31,128 nucleotides of DNA, from positions 1-31,128 of the IMG/VR virus record IMGVR_UViG_3300032289_000029; one strand, written 5' to 3'. The notes beneath the pieces were generated by a model. It did no database searches, was not told the origin of the DNA, and saw only the letters and a list, made by a program, of their open reading frames with translations. This document shows positions 1 through 5,647 of the stretch, piece by piece. Both the position numbers and the translations under genes were made by a program. Each line of letters begins with the position of its first letter. The stretch's first letter is position 1. This DNA comes from a virus.

Positions 1-272
1 CATACCCTCCAAGGCTGTCCGTTCCTCCGATACATCAACACTGGTACTTCCCCCGCCTTGCTGCACGACTCCACCTGTTCCGACCATTTATCCACCTGTA
101 ATCTTTCTTGTCGTTTAACTTCAATACGGAACTTCTGAATAGTTATATCGTCAGCTCCATCCCTCGCCTGTCCTAGATTTCTTTTAACTTCAAACCCTAG
201 GTGGTCTTTTAAGATCCCTGCCAGCTCTCGTTCACCAGCTGCTCCCTTGTTGCGCTTACCTCGCCCATTCAT
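1..272 (-). CDS. Holliday-junction-resolvase-like PDDEXK nuclease (partial, runs off left edge)
   Basis: Reverse-strand reading from the ATG at 272 gives an open frame of about 90 codons with no stop before the window edge. The N-terminus is basic and glycine-rich (NGRGKRNKGAAGERE). It carries the layout of a PDDEXK nuclease: an early Glu in GERE (residue ~14), Asp in ARDGADDI (D38, D41, D42) and E51-V-K53 in IEVKRQ. That arrangement matches small Hjc-type resolvases and related phage nucleases, which cut branched DNA in recombination or before packaging. The start overlaps the stop of the RHH gene (ATGA), so the two are probably translated together. The missing C-terminus cannot be assessed. 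Family-level assignment is fairly sure; the exact substrate is inferred. Confidence 0.72.
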   Translation of the reverse strand, partial: MNGRGKRNKGAAGERELAGILKDHLGFEVKRNLGQARDGADDITIQKFRIEVKRQERLQVDKWSEQVESCSKAGEVPVLMYRRNGQPWRV

Positions 273-454
273 ACGGACCCCAGCATCTTGTTTAGCCTGT
301 CCTGAGTGCTGTTATAGCGCTGCTTGAGACTGTCCAGCAACAACTCGTCAATGATTGACGCACGAGATCTGCGCTGCTCACCAGCTGCTCGATCAAGTAA
401 TGCTCTGGTTTCAGGACGTAGCCTAATTAGCAACGTATTGTACTTATTTTCCAT
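269..454 (-). CDS. Small ribbon-helix-helix (Arc/CopG-like) DNA-binding protein
   Basis: The 61-aa protein has a short beta-strand-like segment (YNTLLIRLRPETRAL) followed by two predicted helices around SRASIIDELLLDSLK, the shape of RHH repressors, which bind palindromic operators as dimers of dimers. The start at 454 is well supported by a near-consensus Shine-Dalgarno on the minus strand (AAGGAGGTG, 7-8 nt upstream). It is the first gene of a minus-strand operon with the junction nuclease and faces the serine recombinase across a 154-bp gap that contains a perfect palindrome. Autoregulation through that palindrome is a reasonable inference. RHH proteins can also act as antitoxins, but no toxin is seen beside it. 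Confidence 0.7.
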   Translation of the reverse strand: MENKYNTLLIRLRPETRALLDRAAGEQRRSRASIIDELLLDSLKQRYNSTQDRLNKMLGSV

Positions 455-518
455 CTACACCTCCTTTGTATTGCGCCAAGATATCACAACTGACGTGCGG
501 AGCCACATAATTAGTTAA

Positions 519-548
519 ATTATTTGTTGCATATCGCTGCGATATCAA
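519..548 (-). promoter_or_regulatory. Sigma70-like promoter for the RHH/nuclease operon
   Basis: On the minus strand a TTGATA box (plus positions 543-548, one mismatch to TTGACA) is followed after 18 nt by AATAAT (519-524, one mismatch to TATAAT). Transcription would begin near 511 and leave a leader of roughly 55-60 nt before the ATG at 454. The 15-bp palindrome at 531-545 fills the spacer and touches the -35 box, the classic position for an operator that blocks RNA polymerase. The boxes are seen; promoter activity is inferred. Confidence 0.5.
531..545. promoter_or_regulatory. Perfect palindrome (ATATCG-CTG-CGATAT), candidate operator or recombinase site
   Basis: Six-base arms are separated by 3 nt. 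Weaker symmetry continues outward about the same centre (matching pairs at 528/548, 527/549, 525/551, 523/553, 522/554 and 520/556), so the dyad spans roughly 37 bp. It lies between divergent genes for an RHH protein and a serine recombinase. Either could bind it: RHH dimers use palindromic operators, and resolvases use imperfect inverted repeats as crossover sites. The sequence alone does not decide which. Confidence 0.55.
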
Positions 549-561
549 ATACATTAACGGA

Positions 562-580
562 ACTGGCACTAAAAACCAGT
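562..580 (+). promoter_or_regulatory. Small inverted repeat in the leader of the recombinase operon
   Basis: ACTGG (562-566) and CCAGT (576-580) form a 5-bp stem with a 9-nt A-rich loop, ending 28 nt before the recombinase ATG. The SD (AGGAG, about 597-601) is left outside the stem. It could be a leader hairpin or a second half of a protein-binding site. No clear plus-strand sigma70 promoter was found; TTGTTG at 524-529 has no well-spaced -10. Apart from these elements and the palindrome, the 455-608 gap holds nothing else I can name. Confidence 0.3.
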
Positions 581-608
581 CAATCTACCGAGAAACAGGA
601 GATCTAAA

Positions 609-1256
609 ATGACTAAATATGTAGCTTATTTCCGTGTATCAACTGCCAAGCAAGGACGTTCAGGCTTGGGTCTAGAAGCGCAGCAGGAAGCAGTCAAGCA
701 CTACGCTGATGACATCATTGCTTCATTCACAGAAGTAGAATCCGGCAAGAAAAATAACCGTATTGAATTAGAAGCAGCCATTGATCTTTGCAAAAAGACT
801 GGCGCTACTATATTGATCGCTAAGTTGGATCGTCTTAGTCGTGATGCTGGCTTTCTAATTACTCTCCGCAAATCAGGTATCGGCATTCTTGCTGCTGATA
901 TGCCACACACATCCACCTTGGAATTCAATATCAAAGCAATCTTTGCTGATGAAGAGCGTGAACAGATCAGTAAGCGCACTAAGGCAGCATTAGACGCAGC
1001 CAAGGCTCGTGGTGTAAAGCTTGGTACTAAGTCACCAGCAATCAGCTCTGCGGCTGGTGTAGCAGCTCTGCAAGCTAATGCAGATCAGTTCGCACAGAAA
1101 GTATTGCCAATCATTCGTGACTTAAAAGCAGCTGGTTATACAAGCTTGCGTCAGATCGCAGCAGCACTGACCGAGCGCCAAGTTCAGACAGTTCGTGGCA
1201 GCATTAATTGGTCAGCATCACAAGTATCTAACATCATCGCAAGGGAGGCAGTATGA
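609..1256 (+). CDS. Small serine recombinase (resolvase/invertase family)
   Basis: The 215-aa protein opens with the resolvase signature YFRVS (R9, catalytic S11) followed by TAKQGRSGLG, and has the LDRLSRD segment (residues ~73-79) with conserved arginines. Residues ~90-150 contain the long helix typical of the catalytic domain (FADEEREQISKRTKAAL). The C-terminal ~45 residues (SLRQIAAALTE, then SASQVSNII) form a DNA-binding helix-turn-helix. Family members make serine-linked double-strand breaks and resolve, invert or integrate DNA. At 215 aa it is the small type, not a large phage integrase. An AGGAG Shine-Dalgarno precedes the ATG. It heads the plus-strand recombination operon. Possible roles are dimer/multimer resolution, inversion or integration; none is proven here. 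Confidence 0.85.
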   Translation: MTKYVAYFRVSTAKQGRSGLGLEAQQEAVKHYADDIIASFTEVESGKKNNRIELEAAIDLCKKTGATILIAKLDRLSRDAGFLITLRKSGIGILAADMPHTSTLEFNIKAIFADEEREQISKRTKAALDAAKARGVKLGTKSPAISSAAGVAALQANADQFAQKVLPIIRDLKAAGYTSLRQIAAALTERQVQTVRGSINWSASQVSNIIAREAV

Positions 1257-1540
1257 GCCAGCAACCAGAGTGGAGCGATCCATTAGAAAGCTTTGTCGGA
1301 ACCGCAATCAAGGATTCAAAAGGTAGGGAAGTAGGCTGGATAGTAGGACTGCGTAATGACGGCATCAACTATTACGCATGGGTACAAAACGCAAGAAAGT
1401 TTAATAATAAATTTTCAGACTTCGGTGTAAAGCAGAGATCAGTTTGTTTTACCACGCAAGAGCAAGCCACACTGTGGGCATACACCACAGCCAAACAAAG
1501 AGTAGCTAACTTTAGAAAGGAGAATGGTCATGGATCATAA
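1253..1540 (+). CDS. Hypothetical 95-aa protein
   Basis: The start overlaps the recombinase stop by 4 nt (ATGA), so translation is likely coupled. The first half looks like short beta strands (GTAIKDSKGREVGWIVGL, then NYYAWVQNARKF), the rest is an aromatic and basic helix (ATLWAYTTAKQRVANF). There is no signal peptide, membrane segment or recognisable catalytic motif. Its C-terminal codons contain the Shine-Dalgarno and start codon of the next tiny gene in another frame. Position in the recombination operon suggests an early role. I do not recognise its function. Confidence 0.65.
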   Translation: MSQQPEWSDPLESFVGTAIKDSKGREVGWIVGLRNDGINYYAWVQNARKFNNKFSDFGVKQRSVCFTTQEQATLWAYTTAKQRVANFRKENGHGS

Positions 1541-1613
1541 CGACATCATGGATAACGTCATCATCGCAATCGGCATCGCAGTTCTAGTCGCAGCTGTAGG
1601 GGGGTGGCTATGA
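1530..1613 (+). CDS. 27-aa single-span membrane peptide
   Basis: An ATG at 1530 is preceded at 7 nt by a good Shine-Dalgarno (AAGGAG, 1517-1522) and reads 27 codons to a TGA at 1611-1613. After a polar, acidic N-terminus (MDHNDIMDN), residues 10-27 are almost wholly hydrophobic (VIIAIGIAVLVAAVGGWL), enough to cross a membrane once. Its stop overlaps the ATG of the next gene (ATGA at 1610-1613), and its start lies inside the previous gene. This dense coupling fills what would otherwise be a gap, which supports real translation. Function is unknown. A membrane peptide inside a recombination operon is unexpected. Confidence 0.6.
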   Translation: MDHNDIMDNVIIAIGIAVLVAAVGGWL

Positions 1614-1924
1614 GATCAGCATGGGAGATACCGACAGGTACACAATTAAAGCTTGATATCATGCGCCACCATGAGGCAACTAAAGCAGAGTATCTAGCGA
1701 AAGCAAGAAACTTTGCCAAGGTATTTTGCAAAGTAAATGGTAGCGTCAGCATCAATGAAGTAAGAGAGGCAGTGCCTGTTCCTGATGATGTACATCCCAG
1801 CGTCCTTGGCGCTGTGTTTCGTGGGCATCAGTGGCAACCAAATGGTTACACCGTAGCAAAGCACCCTAGCGCACACGCTAGAACAATTAGAACCTATAAA
1901 TTTTTGGGGGAAATAACATGGTAG
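1610..1924 (+). CDS. Winged-helix-like small phage protein
   Basis: I chose the ATG at 1610 over a GTG at 1604 because it overlaps the preceding stop (ATGA) and sits just after a G-rich SD-like run (GGGGGG). The 104-aa product has an N-terminal helical part (KAEYLAKARNFAKVFCK). The second half follows a pattern I associate with small winged-helix phage proteins: VSINEVREAVPVP, then HPSVLGAVFRGHQW, then a beta hairpin ending HARTIRTYKF. DNA binding or a recombination accessory role is plausible but inferred. It overlaps the exonuclease gene by 7 nt. Confidence 0.6.
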   Translation: MRSAWEIPTGTQLKLDIMRHHEATKAEYLAKARNFAKVFCKVNGSVSINEVREAVPVPDDVHPSVLGAVFRGHQWQPNGYTVAKHPSAHARTIRTYKFLGEITW

Positions 1925-2877
1925 GTAAAGTCACACCAAATACAATCCTGTCAGCCAGCCGTTTGCCAGCTGTCATGGGTATGAGTAAGTACCGCAGCCC
2001 GAATGACGAGTTGCAGGTATCCATCGGAGCTATTGTAGGTAAGTCACCACCTAACATAAGCAATGAAGCAATGGATTGGGGCAACCAGCTGGAGCCAGTG
2101 ATCCTTGCTGAAACTGCAAAGCGCCTAGAGTTATCCGATCTCCAGATAATTCATGAGAAACCATATTTCCACGAGACGCTGCCGTTATGCTGCTCATTAG
2201 ATGGTTTAGCTGATGGACGTAGTCAGCTGATCAAGCATGATCCTGACAATGGCATATTTGTAATGGGAGCGCCAAGCATTGTGCTGGACGGACTCGGAGT
2301 GTTGGAGGCAAAGTTAACAGGCAACGCACCAGAGACTGAGCTACCACTGTGGAGAGGAGCAATCCAACTGCAAGCGCAAATGGATATCATGCAAGCTAAG
2401 TGGGGCGCTGTAGCTACACTGTACCAAGGTACTAAGCTACACATATTCTTATTCACTCCACACCAAGCTACGCTAGATCGGATTAAGGATGTAGCACTAG
2501 ACTTCCAGAATCGGCTGGAGATCTATAAGAATGAGCATAGAGTTGAGGCATACCCTGCTCAAAATAGTAAGGATGCTGATCGTATGTATGCAAATGCAAG
2601 CTCAGATTCTGAGCCTGTAGAGCTGGATGATGCAGCAGCTGAATATGCAAAGCTTATTCTTGAATGCAAGGCTGAGATCGAGGCACGTACTGAATTAATA
2701 AACCAGTGCGAGACACAGCTCAAGGAATTACTACAGGATAAACCTGTTGGTATTGCTGGCAAGTACAAGATCAATTGGGGAATGCGTAACTACAAAGCCC
2801 AGCCTGAGAAAATTACACCAGCGAAAGAGGCATACTCGGTGCGTCAATCTACATTAACCATTAAGGAATTGTCGTGA
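1918..2877 (+). CDS. YqaJ-type recombination exonuclease (PDDEXK)
   Basis: The 319-aa protein matches phage YqaJ/lambda-exonuclease-like enzymes, which chew one strand from a DNA end so the partner annealing protein can load. The active site is visible: E59 in GNQLEP, D95 in CCSLDG, E130-A-K132 in VLEAKLT, and the following QLQAQM motif (Q150, Q152) typical of this family. The C-terminal third (about residues 235-275, rich in Glu, Ala and Lys) looks coiled-coil-like and may mediate oligomerisation or partner contact. The ATG at 1918 is preceded by a GGGGGAAAT sequence acting as SD. An annealing protein lies downstream, separated only by a 58-aa gene, giving a Red-like pair. Confidence 0.87.
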   Translation: MVGKVTPNTILSASRLPAVMGMSKYRSPNDELQVSIGAIVGKSPPNISNEAMDWGNQLEPVILAETAKRLELSDLQIIHEKPYFHETLPLCCSLDGLADGRSQLIKHDPDNGIFVMGAPSIVLDGLGVLEAKLTGNAPETELPLWRGAIQLQAQMDIMQAKWGAVATLYQGTKLHIFLFTPHQATLDRIKDVALDFQNRLEIYKNEHRVEAYPAQNSKDADRMYANASSDSEPVELDDAAAEYAKLILECKAEIEARTELINQCETQLKELLQDKPVGIAGKYKINWGMRNYKAQPEKITPAKEAYSVRQSTLTIKELS

Positions 2878-3050
2878 ATATAAATGATGGCACTTTAATT
2901 AAAGCAAGATTAGAAGCAGCTAAAGCAGTGCAAGCTGCCATTGATTACCCGCTGGAAGACAGATCCCAGCTGGCAGTCGATGCAATCATTGCAGCAACTC
3001 TCGCAACCATTCAAGCATACATGGGAGGACATGATGTCAGAGATCAGTAA
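2874..3050 (+). CDS. 58-aa hypothetical protein, GTG start, between exonuclease and annealing protein
   Basis: A GTG at 2874 overlaps the exonuclease stop (GTGA) and has an SD-like AAGGA 6-7 nt upstream. It reads 58 codons to TAA at 3048-3050. The product is small and mostly helical, rich in Ala and Ile (KARLEAAKAVQAAID, then AVDAIIAATLATIQAY), with a polar tail. Its end overlaps the likely start of the annealing protein by about 20 nt, so three genes are translationally chained. A bridging or adaptor role between the two recombination proteins is possible only by position. No family recognised. Confidence 0.55.
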   Translation: MNINDGTLIKARLEAAKAVQAAIDYPLEDRSQLAVDAIIAATLATIQAYMGGHDVRDQ

Positions 3051-3783
3051 GTTTTCAGAGCTACGTAAAATCGATGTATCTGGAATTGTAGAAAAAAAAA
3101 TGGGGCTGTCGTATCTCTCATGGGCATGGGCAGTAGATACATTATTGCTCAATGATCCGGCTGCTACGTGGGAATACAAAGAGCCAGTACGCTGGAATGA
3201 TACTGTAATGGTTTTCTGTACAGTCAAAGCTTTTGGTGTGGAGCGTACAGCACAGCTGCCAGTGATGGATCACAGAAATAAAGCAGTCGTAAACCCTGAT
3301 GCCTTCCAAGTCAACACAGCAATGCAGCGCTGCCTAGCTAAAGCAATTGCACTGCATGGTATTGGCCTGTACATCTACGCTGGTGAGGATGTACCAAAGG
3401 ATCAAGAGTCAGCCAATCCTTTGGATGCTATTAAGCCTGTAGTACCAGCTGAGACTGCGCCTGTAGTTACACCAGCAAATAAACCTGAGTGGACATGGCA
3501 TTTAATGTATCCAAACAAAGCAGAGCCAGCTGCAAGCTATGTGACTTCTGATGAGTGGGAGGATATGTATAATCAGACAGCCATGAAGACAGCTAAGTCT
3601 GGTAGCTATACACACAGGGAACGCATGACTAAGTTGCGTGAACTCAAAGAGGCTAACCAAGCTACGCTAGACCAGCTAGATCCAGTCCGAAAGCTTTGGC
3701 ATAGTAAACAGTATGCCGATAGATTGAAGAGCCTTGGCGCTGCTATGCCAGCGTCACAGGAAACACAACCAGAGCAGGAATAA
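3031..3783 (+). CDS. DUF1071-type single-strand annealing protein
   Basis: The reading frame is open further upstream, but the start is best placed at the tandem ATGs at 3031/3034, which follow a strong GGAGG (3024-3028). The 250-aa product shows the conserved core of phage annealing proteins of the DUF1071 (Sak-like) group: LSYLSWAWA at residues 26-34 and the segment NTAMQRCLAKAIALHGIGL at about 95-113, ending YIYAGED. Residues after ~125 are Pro/Ala-rich, then helical and charged, and are likely a variable tail or partner-binding region. Such proteins coat single strands made by the exonuclease and anneal them to homologous DNA. It is the last gene of the plus-strand operon and is followed directly by a terminator. 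Confidence 0.82.
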   Translation: MMSEISKFSELRKIDVSGIVEKKMGLSYLSWAWAVDTLLLNDPAATWEYKEPVRWNDTVMVFCTVKAFGVERTAQLPVMDHRNKAVVNPDAFQVNTAMQRCLAKAIALHGIGLYIYAGEDVPKDQESANPLDAIKPVVPAETAPVVTPANKPEWTWHLMYPNKAEPAASYVTSDEWEDMYNQTAMKTAKSGSYTHRERMTKLRELKEANQATLDQLDPVRKLWHSKQYADRLKSLGAAMPASQETQPEQE

Positions 3784-3785
3784 AT

Positions 3786-3812
3786 TAGGGGGCGAAAGCC
3801 CCCTAGTTTTTT
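3786..3812 (+). terminator. Rho-independent terminator closing the plus-strand operon
   Basis: TAGGGGGC (3786-3793) pairs perfectly with GCCCCCTA (3798-3805) across a GAAA tetraloop and is followed by six T (3807-3812). It starts 3 nt after the annealing-protein stop. The same hairpin lies just past the stop of the converging minus-strand gene (3811), so it may also stop late transcription, though the T-run on that side is weaker (AATTTATT). Confidence 0.9.
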
Positions 3813-4029
3813 ATACTTCGTCTTCAGTAAAAGAGTAATACTCTTCGTCTTCGTCTTCGCCTTCGTCTGCACCGTAGACTAATTCGATCAGTGCGTCAGC
3901 TAAAGTTTTTGCCTCGTCCCAAGTTAAAACAACAAGCGCCTCATCCTGAGAAACAGACACACACTCTTCATCAGCGTGTAACTCAAAACCCAAACCAGAT
4001 TCAACAGCAACAACTAATGTATCGTCCAT
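3811..4029 (-). CDS. Small acidic hypothetical protein
   Basis: I place the start at the ATG at 4029, which has a good SD (GGAG, 6 nt upstream on the minus strand), rather than the in-frame GTG at 4053, which has none and lies inside a hairpin. The 72-aa product is strongly acidic, with a terminal Glu/Asp run (GADEGEDEDEEYYSFTEDEV). The middle (ALVVLTWDEAKTLADALIELV) looks like one strand and one helix. Such DNA-like charge is sometimes seen in phage inhibitors of host DNA-binding proteins, but no specific family is recognised. It is the last gene of the late strand and converges on the recombination operon. Confidence 0.6.
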   Translation of the reverse strand: MDDTLVVAVESGLGFELHADEECVSVSQDEALVVLTWDEAKTLADALIELVYGADEGEDEDEEYYSFTEDEV

Positions 4030-4046
4030 TTTATTCTCCAGAAAGT

Positions 4047-4062
4047 CGGTCACCCCTGACCG
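4047..4062 (-). promoter_or_regulatory. Leader hairpin upstream of the acidic gene
   Basis: CGGTCA (4047-4052) and TGACCG (4057-4062) form a perfect 6-bp stem with a 4-nt loop (CCCC on plus, GGGG on minus). It lies 17 nt upstream of the chosen start, just 5' of the SD, downstream of an AT-rich stretch with a -10-like TAAAAT on the minus strand. It has no T-run after it, so it is not a typical terminator; an mRNA-stabilising hairpin or operator is more likely. Confidence 0.4.
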
Positions 4063-4106
4063 TGCCTATATTTTAATCTCGATATGTGACTGTTTTTCTA
4101 CAGAAA

Positions 4107-5069
4107 TTAAACTTTGATAATCTTTCCACGGAAAAATGCAAGACCCTCTTCTTCGTTAATAACTTCGCAAAGCTCTGGAGGAAGTAGGTTTCCTTTATGA
4201 TAAGTAAGGATAGCAAAAGCAGACCTATGGTTGCGTGTGCCGTCTTCCGTGTAGGCAAATTGGTCACCCCATACATTAGCCAGCGATCCGCAATCGACCC
4301 CATATCTCGTGCCAGTTAGACAACTATACGGCACTACCTTTGGGGAGTGAAGATGGCCATTGACGGTTGACATCCCCGATTTTAGTACCGCATTGTATGT
4401 TGCGTGTACACCGTTATAATTCCTGTGTTTAATTTGAGTGTTGCCGTTGACAACTATTGAGGTACTAAATTTCCAACGTGGGAAGTGATCTGGTAAATTA
4501 AAACCCACCACATCTTTGTATGCGTCACCTACTTGATTCGAGATCCTAGCCGAGAATCTTAAATCGTGATTTCCCCATGCCCAAAGAAGCTTAGCGTTAC
4601 CAGCTACTGCCTCAATCTCCGCTAATCTATCTTGGCAAGCATCAAGCTCTTGCTTGACGTTTGGACGCACCTCGTAGCCATTTGTTGGGTGTCTGCTGAT
4701 ACTAGCACCATCAAATACGTCACCAGCCATGCAAACTATATTAGGCTTTAAGGCATTTACTACATGGACAAATGCTCTGTGACCAGTTGATATATCGTCC
4801 GGCCAATAATGACAATCACTACCAACAACAATACAGCCATCAGGCATATCGACTAAAGCTCTAACTCCATTTGCTGGCATTGTTATATTAAAGTCTGGAC
4901 TACGCTTATCCGTAGCTTTTAATATTACTCCTAGCCTATTTTCTATACTTCTTCTTCTTAAATTAACTGATCTTATGTGGCAACCTAAAATCTTTGCCAC
5001 TTCTGCTACTGACGGATTGTTATTCCATATAGATATAAACTCTTCATCGCTACATAATTTGGCTGGCAT
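4107..5069 (-). CDS. HTH-metallophosphoesterase
   Basis: The ATG at 5069 overlaps the preceding stop (TAATG) and has AAGGA 7 nt upstream. It is preferred to the longer in-frame start at 5099, which lacks support. The 320-aa protein contains all calcineurin-like metal motifs in order: D85-C-H87 (GSDCHYWPD), G116-D-x-x-D120 (AGDVFDG), G166-N-H-D169, an isolated His-rich segment near 215-222 and G238-H-x-H (NGHLHSP). The first ~50 residues resemble a helix-turn-helix (SVAEVAKILGCHIRSVNLRRR), so the phosphoesterase is probably aimed at nucleic acid. Substrate is not predictable: nuclease, phosphatase or RNA-ligation partner are possible. Its place after the lysis genes is unusual for a nucleotide enzyme. 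Confidence 0.8.
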   Translation of the reverse strand: MPAKLCSDEEFISIWNNNPSVAEVAKILGCHIRSVNLRRRSIENRLGVILKATDKRSPDFNITMPANGVRALVDMPDGCIVVGSDCHYWPDDISTGHRAFVHVVNALKPNIVCMAGDVFDGASISRHPTNGYEVRPNVKQELDACQDRLAEIEAVAGNAKLLWAWGNHDLRFSARISNQVGDAYKDVVGFNLPDHFPRWKFSTSIVVNGNTQIKHRNYNGVHATYNAVLKSGMSTVNGHLHSPKVVPYSCLTGTRYGVDCGSLANVWGDQFAYTEDGTRNHRSAFAILTYHKGNLLPPELCEVINEEEGLAFFRGKIIKV

Positions 5070-5272
5070 TAGTTTGTCCTTCGTTGATATTCTCCGCACC
5101 AGTCAGAGTCAATGCATACAGAAAAAGAAAAGGTACAAGCGTCATTCTCTACGATTGGAATTGGTGGATACCTACGACATTCCCCACCGTCACTTTCTTT
5201 TACTGGAGCATAGAAGCAGCAAGTGACACACATAGGCATACAATCAGCAGGTAGTTTCGTTTTCTTTACCAC
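5069..5272 (-). CDS. Cysteine-rich small protein (CxxC, CRRYPP type)
   Basis: The 67-aa product has eight cysteines (C11, C15, C18, C19, C32, C46, C53, C59). The arrangement CVTCCFY, then GECRRYPP, then DWCGEY recurs in small phage and bacterial proteins of unknown role and suggests a zinc or iron-sulfur knuckle. The GTG start at 5272 has no clear SD; an internal ATG at 5239 is an alternative but would drop C11. It overlaps the phosphoesterase start (TAATG). The 36 bp before it contain TATACA-like AT-rich sequence but no convincing promoter. Metal binding is inferred from cysteine spacing only. Confidence 0.6.
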   Translation of the reverse strand: MVKKTKLPADCMPMCVTCCFYAPVKESDGGECRRYPPIPIVENDACTFSFSVCIDSDWCGEYQRRTN

Positions 5273-5308
5273 AGTTTTGTATACTATGTCAGCAATGTTT
5301 CAACTCTG

Positions 5309-5647
5309 TTAAATGTTTCTTTCAAAGTGTGGGCAATCAACTAAAGATTTAAAGTTACCGCCCCATCTATTCTTTGGATACAAGCTTTCCCAGTATGCAC
5401 CCAGTGGTGCAAGCACATCCTTATTCCAAATGATCTGATTATCTTTGAAAAAATTCAGATCAATTGCACAGCGCTTTAAGTGGATAGAGTTCATAGTCTT
5501 GCTGCGACCAGTCTTAAAGTAGATTGCTTGCTGCTCTGGTGTACGAGCCAGCTCACCACCAGTCACCATGAATCCCTGCTCGGTTGCGTACTGGATCAGC
5601 TTGCATACATCCAATAAGAATGCAGCCTGTTCTTTAGCTAAACTCAT
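5309..5647 (-). CDS. Endolysin, M15-family (VanY-like) peptidase
   Basis: The ATG at 5647 overlaps the holin stop (ATGA) and follows a GGAG/CGGA Shine-Dalgarno region. The longer frame reaching 5716 lies inside the holin gene and is rejected. The 112-aa product has the LAS/M15 zinc-site pattern: H56-x6-D63 in SIHLKRCAIDL and D104-x-x-H107 in DCPHFE, with the GELARTPEQQ segment typical of phage L-alanyl-D-glutamate peptidases. It should cut peptide cross-links of the cell wall after the holin opens the inner membrane. There is no signal peptide, so export depends on the holin. Confidence 0.85.
   Translation of the reverse strand: MSLAKEQAAFLLDVCKLIQYATEQGFMVTGGELARTPEQQAIYFKTGRSKTMNSIHLKRCAIDLNFFKDNQIIWNKDVLAPLGAYWESLYPKNRWGGNFKSLVDCPHFERNI

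Noticed and set aside
609-1256. Recombinase as proof of a temperate lifestyle
   Set aside because: It is a small resolvase-type enzyme, no attachment site or lysogeny repressor of the CI type is visible, and similar genes occur in lytic phages and phage-plasmids.
3885-4076. Plus-strand 61-codon frame opposite the acidic gene
   Set aside because: Gln/Pro/His-rich product typical of the antisense of a Glu/Asp-rich gene, no SD, and it lies after a strong plus-strand terminator.
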